From the IMG/VR virus record IMGVR_UViG_3300025853_000611, positions 1 through 24,760 of that record: DNA of 24,760 nt, one strand, 5' to 3'. Positions 12,082 to 18,576 of the stretch are shown here, piece after piece (position 1 is the first letter of the stretch; the number at the start of each line of letters is the position of its first letter). This DNA is from a virus. The notes below the pieces were generated by a model. That model was given only the letters and a program-made list of their open reading frames with translations, was not told where the DNA came from and did no database searches. A program made the position numbers and the translations under genes.

Positions 12082-12597
12082 CTAAAAGTTCGCAATAACG
12101 AGAACGCCGCGCTGGACGTCTAGCACGGTGTAGTCGTGCGCAAGATCGCGGGCGTGGGCTTCATAGTCGAAGTAGCGGCTTGCAAAGCTTTCTTGGTTTT
12201 CACATGCTAACAGTTCGTCAGCGTGTTCGTCGGCATAATCGCGCCAGCTATCCCAAACGCCGTGGGCGCTTTCGAGCGCTTTCTCTGCATCGTCAATGTT
12301 ACCGTTGTAATTATCAACAATGGCGCGAACCTCGTCTTGATTGTAACCGCTTTCTGCTGCGCTTTCTACCAAGCGAGAATAATCAGCTATTGCTTGCAGG
12401 TCTGGATGCTCGCCAAAATTTGGCAGGTCATCGTAGTCATGGATCGCATATTCTTCTGCGCCGGGCGCTGGTGACTTCTCAAGCATTGCGCTGATCTGGT
12501 CGCGTATCTCGTCAACCCATTCGCCAGCAACGTCGATCCATCTGCCGTGTAAAATGCCGCTATTGTAAGAGGCTAAACATGCTGCATAAATTCTCAT
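12082..12597 (-). CDS. ardA: antirestriction protein ArdA
   Basis: 171 residues from the ATG at 12597 (minus strand), with AAGGAGAG 8 nt upstream; open sequence farther upstream is ignored. The N-terminus MRIYAACLASYNSGILHGRW, then IDVAGEWVDEIRDQISAML and AEEYAIHDYDDLPNFGEHPD, matches the ArdA family well in sequence and length. ArdA is an acidic mimic of bent B-form DNA that occupies the DNA site of type I restriction-modification enzymes. The protein here is strongly Asp/Glu-rich throughout. It protects incoming phage DNA. It is transcribed leftward with three small unknown genes. Confidence 0.93.
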   Translation of the reverse strand: MRIYAACLASYNSGILHGRWIDVAGEWVDEIRDQISAMLEKSPAPGAEEYAIHDYDDLPNFGEHPDLQAIADYSRLVESAAESGYNQDEVRAIVDNYNGNIDDAEKALESAHGVWDSWRDYADEHADELLACENQESFASRYFDYEAHARDLAHDYTVLDVQRGVLVIANF

Positions 12598-12648
12598 TAT
12601 CTCACTCTCCTTGTTGGTTTGTTTTTCTGCTGCTTGACGCATGGCAAG

Positions 12649-12669
12649 GCAGCGCCGGGTTGGCGCTGC
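12649..12669. repeat. 8-bp hairpin between the leader gene and ardA
   Basis: GCAGCGCC (12649-12656) and GGCGCTGC (12662-12669) around five bases. It lies in the leftward transcript between the 62-residue gene and ardA, without a following T tract. It may be a processing or stability hairpin separating expression levels. Confidence 0.5.
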
Positions 12670-12680
12670 TAAACGATGGG

Positions 12681-12869
12681 TCAATATCCAAGCCAATTTA
12701 AAACTGACTGTGCGTCATAAGTTTTGCGGTCGCCCTCGTCGCGCAGGAACATTTCAAAATCTTGATCTGTCAGATTATGATTGCGCACGATTTCAGTGTG
12801 AGCGCGTGCTTTTGAAATCATTTCGCCTTTGGCGCTATAGTAGTAGCTCTGGTCAAATTCGGTTTGCAT
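12681..12869 (-). CDS. 62-residue hypothetical protein, first gene of the ardA operon
   Basis: Leftward, with GGAGAA 7 nt before the ATG at 12869. The protein starts MQTEFDQSYYYSAKGEMISK and ends QSVLNWLGY; it is acidic overall and looks like a small helical protein. As the promoter-proximal gene of an operon with ardA, it may be another counter-defence protein (for example anti-CRISPR or anti-RM) or a regulator. No family is recognised and there is no HTH. Confidence 0.6.
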   Translation of the reverse strand: MQTEFDQSYYYSAKGEMISKARAHTEIVRNHNLTDQDFEMFLRDEGDRKTYDAQSVLNWLGY

Positions 12870-13014
12870 TGTCTTATTCTCCTATTTATAACTTTCCATA
12901 CGAATACGCATAACATAGGTATTTTATCCAATCAAGAATAAAATAATATTTTATTCACTTTCTTTAGAAAATATTGCTAATAAAAAATTTAACATAATAC
13001 ATGGGCTTATAATT
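12870..13014. promoter_or_regulatory. divergent control region with a 21-bp palindrome
   Basis: An AT-rich spacer between the leftward ardA operon and the rightward terminase genes. A perfect palindrome, 12936-12956, has arms GAATAAAATA and TATTTTATTC around one A. It shares AATATTTTATTCAC with the early promoter region (from 4330), and ATACGCAT (12904-12911) with 4256-4263. On the minus strand TTGATT (12930-12935) abuts the palindrome as a possible -35; its -10 is poor. A TATAAT (13008-13013) touches the next rightward start. Probably bound by the phage repressor or Cro. Confidence 0.55.
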
Positions 13015-13566
13015 GTGACCAATAGGAACTACGGCAAAGGGGCGGGCCAGCAGGTTGTTGCAAAGCTACGCCAAGAGCTTTACCGGGCGTTTGACAAGCT
13101 CGAAAGCAAAGGCAAGCCCATTCACTCTATTCTTGCTGATCAAATCGAGCAGGACGCCGCAGGAACGCTTAGCAAGCTTTCCCGATTCTTGCCGCAAGAG
13201 GTAAACGTTGGCGGTGGCTCAGAGTTTGCGCTGGCATTGGGTGAGGTTGCTAAGCGGATTGCAGAACAGAATAGCTTGATACAGCTTAAAGAGGGGGCAA
13301 TATCTAATGAAGATACTGCTATTGAGGTGCAAGACGCTGAAATTGTTGAGGAAGTTGATCCGCTAGTTGCACAAATGCGAAACCATGTGCAAAAAATCAA
13401 AGTATTAGCGCCAGAGCCAGAGCCTGAACCTGAGCCTGAGCCAGCACCAGCGCCAAAACCAAAGCCTGAGATTGTGCCGCCTAAGTATAAGCCTGCCAGG
13501 CAGAAGCGCGGCAAGAAAGGCAGGCCGAGCAGAATCGAGCTGCGACTATCAGGCGAGGCTGATTGA
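13015..13566 (+). CDS. putative small terminase subunit
   Basis: 183 residues from GTG 13015, without a clear ribosome site; a TATAAT directly upstream hints at a leaderless or very short leader. The N-terminal half (YGKGAGQQVVAKLRQELYRA, then LADQIEQDAAGTLSKLSRFLP) is helical and basic, and a middle region is acidic. A low-complexity linker of Glu-Pro then Lys-Pro repeats (about residues 132-155) leads to a basic, AT-hook-like tail (KRGKKGRPSRIELRL). Its position just before terL and its DNA-binding look suggest TerS, which selects the packaging site. The family is not firmly recognised. Confidence 0.5.
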   Translation: MTNRNYGKGAGQQVVAKLRQELYRAFDKLESKGKPIHSILADQIEQDAAGTLSKLSRFLPQEVNVGGGSEFALALGEVAKRIAEQNSLIQLKEGAISNEDTAIEVQDAEIVEEVDPLVAQMRNHVQKIKVLAPEPEPEPEPEPAPAPKPKPEIVPPKYKPARQKRGKKGRPSRIELRLSGEAD

Positions 13567-13594
13567 CCCCCCACCGGGTCGAGCGAGCGGGGGC

Positions 13595-13614
13595 GTGTAT
13601 ATATATGTATACAC
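13595..13614. repeat. 20-bp near-palindrome of TA/TG steps
   Basis: GTGTATATAT followed by ATGTATACAC, with arms complementary at nine of ten positions. It sits in the noncoding gap between the putative terS and terL, where a packaging start site (pac or cos) could lie. Confidence 0.45.
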
Positions 13615-13618
13615 ACCA

Positions 13619-13694
13619 CACCATCCCCCACCCCCCCGCCTTCCTTCTGCCGCCCCTTAACGTCCCCCTCGTTTCCCCCTGCCGCCCCCCTCGT
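13619..13694. other. C-rich tract between terminase genes (G-quadruplex potential)
   Basis: An almost pure C/T stretch with runs of 4-7 C. The minus strand carries at least six G-runs of four or more, enough for a G-quadruplex. It is part of a 285-bp stretch (13567-13851) without a gene. Within that stretch lie the near-palindrome before this tract and the promoter and terminator after it. A packaging-recognition role is a guess. Confidence 0.5.
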
Positions 13695-13705
13695 GCAGAT
13701 TTCGT

Positions 13706-13734
13706 TTGACCACAGTCACCGTGAATATTATATT
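13706..13734 (+). promoter_or_regulatory. strong sigma70 promoter, candidate late promoter
   Basis: TTGACC (13706-13711), a 17-nt spacer and TATATT (13729-13734): five of six matches in both boxes at ideal spacing, the best promoter in the window. Transcription would begin near 13741 and meet the intrinsic terminator at 13811, so the late operon would need antitermination. Confidence 0.65.
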
Positions 13735-13740
13735 CGTATT

Positions 13741-13835
13741 ACAATGGCTTTCTCCGTCTGGTTTGGTCACTCTCCTCCCGACACGCCCTCCCTGTGTCAC
13801 CCTCACAACTGGCCCCCTCGTGGGGCCTTTTTTTT
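13741..13835 (+). ncRNA. predicted short leader RNA, about 95 nt
   Basis: Product expected from the promoter at 13706 and the terminator at 13811. It contains an extra hairpin (GACAC 13780-13784 with GTGTC 13794-13798) before the terminator stem. It resembles the short constitutive leader made from lambda pR' to tR'. It could alternatively be an independent regulatory RNA. Confidence 0.4.
13811..13835 (+). terminator. intrinsic terminator upstream of terL
   Basis: GGCCCC (13811-13816), loop CTCGT, GGGGCC (13822-13827), then eight T (13828-13835). A textbook rho-independent terminator, only 17 nt before the terL start. Confidence 0.88.
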
Positions 13836-13851
13836 CTGCCGAGTACACCTG

Positions 13852-15261
13852 ATGCCTCGCCCCAAATCCCCCCCAGCGCCATCTACTGCTGATCTTTTGC
13901 TGGCCCTTCACCATGACCCTGTGCTTTTCGTGCAGTCTGTACTTGGTGCCGAGCCTCAGGCGTGGCAGCGTGAGGCGCTTGAGGCCGTGCGTGACGGCCC
14001 TCGTGTAGCCTGCAAGTCGGGCCACGGTGTAGGCAAGTCTGCCTTGTTGAGTTGGGTTATACTTTGGTACTTGATTACCCGTCCTTGTCGTATTGTTTGC
14101 ACGGCGAACAGCGCCAATCAGTTAAGCCAAGTGTTATGGGCTGAAATACAAAAGTGGGCGCGTCAGATGCCGAAAGGCTTGCAGGGCCAGCTTGAGATCA
14201 CCTCTGATAAGATCAGTGTTAAGGGTGTGGATAGCTCCTGTCATGCGCGGGTGAGCCGCAAGGAGAACCCTGAGGCATTGCAGGGTTTTCACCATGAGAG
14301 GCTTTTGTTTGTCATTGATGAATGCTCTGGTGTTGATGATGTGATTTTTGAGGTTGCGCAGGGTGCATTATCTACTGCTGGGAGTAAAATCCTGATGGTG
14401 GGCAATCCTACGCGAAACTCTGGGTATTTCTATGATGCGTTTCATAAGAATGCCCATCGCTGGCATAAGATGACTGTTAGTTGTGCAGATGCTGAATATG
14501 TAAGCGAAGACTTTATCGAGGACATGGCCCATCAGTATGGCGAGGACAGTGCGATATTTGCTGTCCGGGTACGCGGTGAGTTTGCTGAGACTTCTGAGGA
14601 CAGCCTGATACCGCGCCATTTGGTTGAGTCTGCGGTTGGGCGTGATGTTGAGGCTATGACTGTGGCTCCGATTTGGGGCTTAGACCCAGCTAGGTTTGGC
14701 GGGGATCGCACGGCTTTGGCCAAGCGTCAGGGCAATGTGTTGACTGAGCCTATCAAGGCTTGGCAGGGCAAAGACCTGATGGAGACTGTTGGTTTAATTC
14801 TTGCTGAGTGGGAAACTACGCCGTTTATGGACAGGCCCAGCGAGATTTGCGTTGACAGCATTGGTGTTGGTGCTGGTGTTGTTGATCGTTTGCGTGAGCT
14901 TGGGATGCCTGCTCGTGGTGTGAATGTTGCTGAAAGCCCTGCTTTGGGCAATCGTTATCAGCGCTTGCGTGACGAGCTTTGGTTTAAGTGTCGTGAGTGG
15001 TTTGAGGCTAGGGATTGCCAGATGCCTGACCATGAGGAGCTTTTGCAGGAATTGTGTAGCCTGAGGTTTAAGATTTTGTCGTCTGGCAAGTTTAAGGCTG
15101 AGGGTAAGGACGAGATGAAAAAGCGTGGTTTGCGCTCGCCAGACTTGGCTGATGCTTTTGTGCTGACTTTTGGCACACAGGCGGTTCGTGCTGCTGGTTC
15201 GGTTTCGTCTTACGGGTATAGCGGTGAGTTAGACTATGGGAATAATAGCTGGATAGTGTGA
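13852..15261 (+). CDS. terL: terminase large subunit
   Basis: 469 residues from ATG 13852. The frame is open farther upstream (ATG 13744), but that would run through a terminator stem, and MPRPKSPPAPSTADLLLALHHD looks like a natural start. The ATPase domain has Walker A CKSGHGVGKS (54-63) and Walker B LLFVIDE (Asp156, Glu157), with GNPTRNSG as coupling motif. The RNase H-like nuclease begins at WGLDPARFGGDRTAL, with later acidic residues in EICVDSIGVGAG and RSPDLADAFVL. It cuts concatemers and pumps DNA into proheads through the portal. It overlaps the following gene by one base. Confidence 0.95.
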   Translation: MPRPKSPPAPSTADLLLALHHDPVLFVQSVLGAEPQAWQREALEAVRDGPRVACKSGHGVGKSALLSWVILWYLITRPCRIVCTANSANQLSQVLWAEIQKWARQMPKGLQGQLEITSDKISVKGVDSSCHARVSRKENPEALQGFHHERLLFVIDECSGVDDVIFEVAQGALSTAGSKILMVGNPTRNSGYFYDAFHKNAHRWHKMTVSCADAEYVSEDFIEDMAHQYGEDSAIFAVRVRGEFAETSEDSLIPRHLVESAVGRDVEAMTVAPIWGLDPARFGGDRTALAKRQGNVLTEPIKAWQGKDLMETVGLILAEWETTPFMDRPSEICVDSIGVGAGVVDRLRELGMPARGVNVAESPALGNRYQRLRDELWFKCREWFEARDCQMPDHEELLQELCSLRFKILSSGKFKAEGKDEMKKRGLRSPDLADAFVLTFGTQAVRAAGSVSSYGYSGELDYGNNSWIV

Positions 15262-15446
15262 TGTGGACAGCAGTGATCTTGGTATGCGCTTCGCAGGCCT
15301 GTCACGCTGTGGGTGGGCCTATTATGCCGAGCCGGGAGACTTGCGAGTTTGACCTGCGGCAATACGGCGTTGCTTACATCGCCCAGCGTTTTCCGAATGC
15401 TCATATTGCTGACATGAAATGCGTTGAGTGGGGAGAGCCAACCTAA
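15261..15446 (+). CDS. small probable exported protein
   Basis: 61 residues from ATG 15261, overlapping the terL stop by one base (TGATG). The N-terminus MWTAVILVCASQACHAVGGP looks like a short signal peptide, possibly cleaved after CHA. The rest has conserved-looking Cys, Trp and acidic residues (TCEFDLRQYGVAYIAQRFP, then MKCVEWGEP). Small secreted proteins of this shape occur in phage head-gene clusters; superinfection exclusion is one possibility. It ends on the first base of the next ATG. Confidence 0.6.
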   Translation: MWTAVILVCASQACHAVGGPIMPSRETCEFDLRQYGVAYIAQRFPNAHIADMKCVEWGEPT

Positions 15447-15721
15447 TGGCTATGAGTAGGGCTGAAAAGATAGCTGCTGCTAAGAAGCGGCATGGCTTCA
15501 GCAGGATCAACACGCCTCGCCGTGGTGGCCCTAAGAAGTTTGAGGTTTTGGCTGTTGAGGGCAACGAGGTCAAGAAGATCAACTTTGGTGATCCTAATAT
15601 GCCCATCAAGAAGAACAACCCTGCCAGAAAGAAGAGCTATTGCGCTCGCTCTGGTGGAATTAAGGGCAAATCAAGCAAACTGTCGGCTAATTACTGGTCG
15701 CGCAAAGCGTGGGATTGTTAA
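15446..15721 (+). CDS. basic hypothetical phage protein
   Basis: 91 residues from ATG 15446 (TAATG overlap). The sequence contains GFSRINTPRRGGPKKFEVLA, then INFGDPNMPIKKNNPARKKSYCARS and NYWSRKAWDC. I recognise this pattern as a recurrent hypothetical protein of tailed phages, located near terminase and portal. It is rich in Lys and Arg and may bind DNA or a head component. It is the first of a series of five basic mini-genes before the portal. Confidence 0.72.
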   Translation: MAMSRAEKIAAAKKRHGFSRINTPRRGGPKKFEVLAVEGNEVKKINFGDPNMPIKKNNPARKKSYCARSGGIKGKSSKLSANYWSRKAWDC

Positions 15722-15724
15722 GCT

Positions 15725-15871
15725 ATGATGTATGTGAAGCGATACACTAATCCAAACCCCGGCAAAAAACCTGAGGTTGAGCCTGAGGTAAAGGCGAAAG
15801 CCAAGCCTAAGAAGTCTTACAAGCGCAAGAAAGCTGGCACGGCTACTGGGAAGTATAGCTCTGATGGCTAA
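15725..15871 (+). CDS. Lys/Pro-rich mini-protein
   Basis: 48 residues (MMYVKRYTNPNPGKKPEVEP..., then KAKAKPKKSYKRKKAG). It has no hydrophobic core and is expected to be disordered and strongly basic. It is linked to its neighbours by 3-nt spacing before and an 8-nt overlap after, which supports translation. It may coat DNA or join the capsid interior; function unknown. Confidence 0.55.
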   Translation: MMYVKRYTNPNPGKKPEVEPEVKAKAKPKKSYKRKKAGTATGKYSSDG

Positions 15872-16019
15872 GCGCAAGACTGAGCCTAAGCCGAAAGACC
15901 CCAAGCTTTATTCTCGCGTTAAGAGCGAGGCTAAGAAGAAATTTAAGGTTTACCCTTCGGCGTATGCGAATGCCTGGCTGGTGCGTGAGTATAAGAAGCG
16001 CGGCGGGAAGTATGCGTAA
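15864..16019 (+). CDS. basic mini-protein (PKLYxRVKxEAKxKFxVYPSAYANAW type)
   Basis: 51 residues from ATG 15864. The core DPKLYSRVKSEAKKKFKVYP followed by SAYANAWLVREYKKRGGKY is a pattern found in many viral and bacterial small proteins, in some annotations joined with the domain of the next gene (DUF5872-like). It is highly basic, with aromatic residues at regular places. It overlaps both neighbours (8 nt and 1 nt). Confidence 0.65.
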   Translation: MAKRKTEPKPKDPKLYSRVKSEAKKKFKVYPSAYANAWLVREYKKRGGKYA

Positions 16020-16237
16020 TGTCTTATTCTGGTGGATTGACCAAGTGGTTTGCCGAGGATTGGCGGGATGTAAAGACGGGCAAGAAGTGCGGTCGTAGTG
16101 GCAAGGGCAAGAAGACGCGCCCATATCCCGCTTGCCGCCCTGCGAGCAAAGCAAAGTCAGCATCAGCGAAGAAGACTGCCAAGAAGAAGACAGGCCCAGC
16201 TCGCGTTAGCTGGAAGTCTAAATCAAGGAGAACGTAA
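16019..16237 (+). CDS. basic DUF5872-like protein
   Basis: 72 residues, started by a TAATG overlap. GGLTKWFAEDWRDVKTGKKC, then GRSGKGKKTRPYPACRP, matches the pattern of the DUF5872-like family of viral and bacterial small proteins (a KWF-W-D-KTG-PCGR-YP-CRP signature). The Lys/Ala-rich tail (KSASAKKTAKKKTG) resembles DNA-binding histone-H1-like tails. The paired Cys residues may bind a metal. With the preceding gene it may be a split version of one two-part protein. Confidence 0.65.
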   Translation: MSYSGGLTKWFAEDWRDVKTGKKCGRSGKGKKTRPYPACRPASKAKSASAKKTAKKKTGPARVSWKSKSRRT

Positions 16238-16293
16238 TGCCGGGTTATCACAAGGGCAAAAAGAAGCCCAAGAAGAAGTCTAAAGGTAAGTAG
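16237..16293 (+). CDS. 18-residue Lys-rich peptide before the portal
   Basis: AAGGAG (16226-16231) lies 5 nt before ATG 16237, which also overlaps the previous stop. The peptide MPGYHKGKKKPKKKSKGK ends directly before the portal ATG. Similar tiny Lys-rich ORFs often precede portal genes in related phages, as I recall. It could be a translational coupler for the portal or a DNA-condensing peptide. Confidence 0.55.
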   Translation: MPGYHKGKKKPKKKSKGK

Positions 16294-18297
16294 ATGGCTA
16301 ATATGGATGACATGCGCTTTCGCAGTGTTTTGCAGCATGAGATACAGAGCGCTGTCAATTATTATGACTCAGAGTTCAGCCAAGAGCGCAGCGATATATT
16401 AAGCTATTATCTTGGTGATCCGTTTGGCAATGAGGTTGAAAACCGAAGCCAGGTGGTGGCCACTGAGGTCAGCGATACGATTGAGTACATCATGCCAAGC
16501 TTGATGAAGATGTTTGCGTCTTCGCCTGAGTTTGCGCGTTTTTTACCGCGTGGCCCTGAGGATGTGCAGGCTGCTGAGCAGGCGACTGACTTGGTGAACT
16601 TTGCGATTAACCATGACAACCCCGGCTTTCGGGTCATACATAACTGGTTCAAGGATGCTTTGCTGTTTAAGCAGGGCTGTGTGAAGTTTCATTGGGCTGA
16701 GACTGACACTACTGTTAACGAGAGCTACGAAAGCCTTACCGAAGATGAGCTTACTTTGCTGGTGTCTGACCCTGCGATAGAGATTGTTTCGCAAGAAGTC
16801 ACTGAGATGGGCATGGTTGACCCTGAGGGCAACGAGATGCCTATGGAGCGCAGCTTTTCTGTAGAGGTAAAGCGCACCAAAAAGTCTGGCTCTGTTAAGA
16901 TTGACAACGTACCGCCAGAAGAATTGATCTTCTCTCGCCGCGCAACTGCTCTCGAAGATTGTTCGTTTATAGCTCACAGGACGCAAGTTCGCGCTGGCGA
17001 TTTAATTGAGCAGGGTTATGACCCTGACATTGTGCTGCGATATGCGGGCTATGATGATTTAGACGATGAAGCCGAGCGTCAGGCGCGGTTTGAAGAGCTT
17101 GAATCTGGCGATGACTTTGAGAGTGCAGACCCCACGATGCGCGAGGTGTTGGTCACTGAGGCTTACATTCGTGCGGATTATGATGGGGATAATATACCTG
17201 AGTTGCGCCGTGTGGTGGCTTTGGGTGATGGCGTTGAGGTGCTTGAGAACGAGCCGTTTGACCATGTGCCATTTGCTTTGCTGTCGCCCATCTTAATGCC
17301 GCACCGAATGGTTGGGCGAAGCGTTGCCGAAATGGTGATGGATTTGCAGGTTATTAAGTCGAGCATTATGCGCCAGATGTTAGACAATCTTTACCTGACG
17401 AATAACAGCAGGGTTGGCGCAGTTGAGGGGCAGGTTAATCTTGATGACTTACTTTCGTCGCGTCCGGGTGGCATTGTTAGAATGCGTGCGCCGGGAATGG
17501 TGCAACCTCTTGCTGTCCCGCAAATCGGGAACTCTGCGTTTGCAATGCTGGAGTATGTGGATCAGATTCGTGATCAGCGCACGGGTTTTTCTAAAGCTTC
17601 GATGGGCCTCGATCCGAGTACGCTACAAAGCACGACTGCAAGTGCTGTCAATGCGACTATCCAAGGTGCGCAGCTTAAAATTGAAATGATTGCTAGGGTT
17701 TTTGCTGAAACGGGATGCCGTGATTTGGCAAAAGGTGTTTTGCATTTGCTGCAAAAGCATCAGGATAGCGAGCGTGTTGTGCGTATTCGTGGTGAGTTTG
17801 TTAGCATTGATCCTCGTGCTTGGGCGAATGGCTTTGATTTAAGCATTGAGGTTGGCCTTGGTAATGGCCGCGAAGATGAAAAGATGGCTATGCTTGCGCA
17901 GATTGCAGGTAAGCAAGAGCAGATCATTTCACAGCTTGGCCCGCAAAACCCGGTGGTTAAGCCTAGCCAGTATGTGAATACGCTCAAACGCATTGCTGAA
18001 ATGGCAGGCTTCAAGGACACCGATCAGTTTTTTGCTTCTGGTGATCAGATTGATGCTCAGATTGCGCAGGGCGCTCAGCAGCAGGCTCAGGATAATTCAG
18101 CAGGTATAGAGCAGGCTAAGCTTGAGGCTGAGATAGCGTTGAAGCGTGAGAAGATGCAGGCTGAACTGGCGCTTGAGCGTGAGAAGATGCAGGCTGAGCT
18201 TGAGTTGCGCAGATTTGAGCTTGAGGCTGAATTACAGCTTCGCCAGCAGAAGTTGGCGTTTGGCGGTAATGTTTCGGACAACCTGCCAAGAGCATGA
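16294..18297 (+). CDS. portal protein (P22-like)
   Basis: 667 residues. The N-terminal part (YYLGDPFGNEVENRSQVVAT then EVSDTIEYIMPSLMKMF) and ALLFKQGCVKFHW are typical of podoviral P22-like portals. EELIFSRRATALEDCSFIAH and LDNLYLTNNSRVGAVEGQVN are further family landmarks. The last 80 residues are a coiled coil of KREKMQAELALEREKMQAEL-type repeats, corresponding to a barrel-like C-terminal helix. Twelve copies would form the DNA gate at one capsid vertex, docking TerL and later the SU10-type adaptor. It overlaps the next gene by 4 nt. Confidence 0.92.
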   Translation: MANMDDMRFRSVLQHEIQSAVNYYDSEFSQERSDILSYYLGDPFGNEVENRSQVVATEVSDTIEYIMPSLMKMFASSPEFARFLPRGPEDVQAAEQATDLVNFAINHDNPGFRVIHNWFKDALLFKQGCVKFHWAETDTTVNESYESLTEDELTLLVSDPAIEIVSQEVTEMGMVDPEGNEMPMERSFSVEVKRTKKSGSVKIDNVPPEELIFSRRATALEDCSFIAHRTQVRAGDLIEQGYDPDIVLRYAGYDDLDDEAERQARFEELESGDDFESADPTMREVLVTEAYIRADYDGDNIPELRRVVALGDGVEVLENEPFDHVPFALLSPILMPHRMVGRSVAEMVMDLQVIKSSIMRQMLDNLYLTNNSRVGAVEGQVNLDDLLSSRPGGIVRMRAPGMVQPLAVPQIGNSAFAMLEYVDQIRDQRTGFSKASMGLDPSTLQSTTASAVNATIQGAQLKIEMIARVFAETGCRDLAKGVLHLLQKHQDSERVVRIRGEFVSIDPRAWANGFDLSIEVGLGNGREDEKMAMLAQIAGKQEQIISQLGPQNPVVKPSQYVNTLKRIAEMAGFKDTDQFFASGDQIDAQIAQGAQQQAQDNSAGIEQAKLEAEIALKREKMQAELALEREKMQAELELRRFELEAELQLRQQKLAFGGNVSDNLPRA

Positions 18298-18551
18298 GTG
18301 ATCTTATAGACGAGCAACATCGCGGAGCGAGAGCTGCGGCGATATTGCGTGAGCCTTTGGTGATAGAGGCTTTTGAGGAATTACGAAAAACGTATGTCGA
18401 AGGTTGGTCAGGAAGTGACCCGAGTGACACCGCTTTTCGTGAGCAGTGTTTCCATTTGCTGAAAGCATTGGAAGCTTTCCAGTTACACTTTGAGAGTGTT
18501 GTGCAGACGGGCAAGATGGCCAGTCAGCAAATGGATGCGCTGCGAAAATAG
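18294..18551 (+). CDS. hypothetical protein between portal and scaffold
   Basis: 85 residues, starting in an ATGA overlap with the portal. It looks all-helical (LIDEQHRGARAAAILREPLV, then FEELRKTYVEGW and FREQCFHLLKALEAFQ). Helical proteins of this size are regularly encoded in this position in podovirus-like genomes. It could assist portal or prohead assembly. No motif gives a function. Confidence 0.7.
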   Translation: MSDLIDEQHRGARAAAILREPLVIEAFEELRKTYVEGWSGSDPSDTAFREQCFHLLKALEAFQLHFESVVQTGKMASQQMDALRK

Positions 18552-18576
18552 TCCTTAACAATTTGGAGAATTTAAT

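Noticed and set aside
13693-13851. An N-terminal extension of TerL to 13693 or ATG 13744
   Set aside because: It would translate the promoter, two hairpins and a terminator. No ribosome site is seen, and the start at 13852 gives a typical terminase N-terminus.
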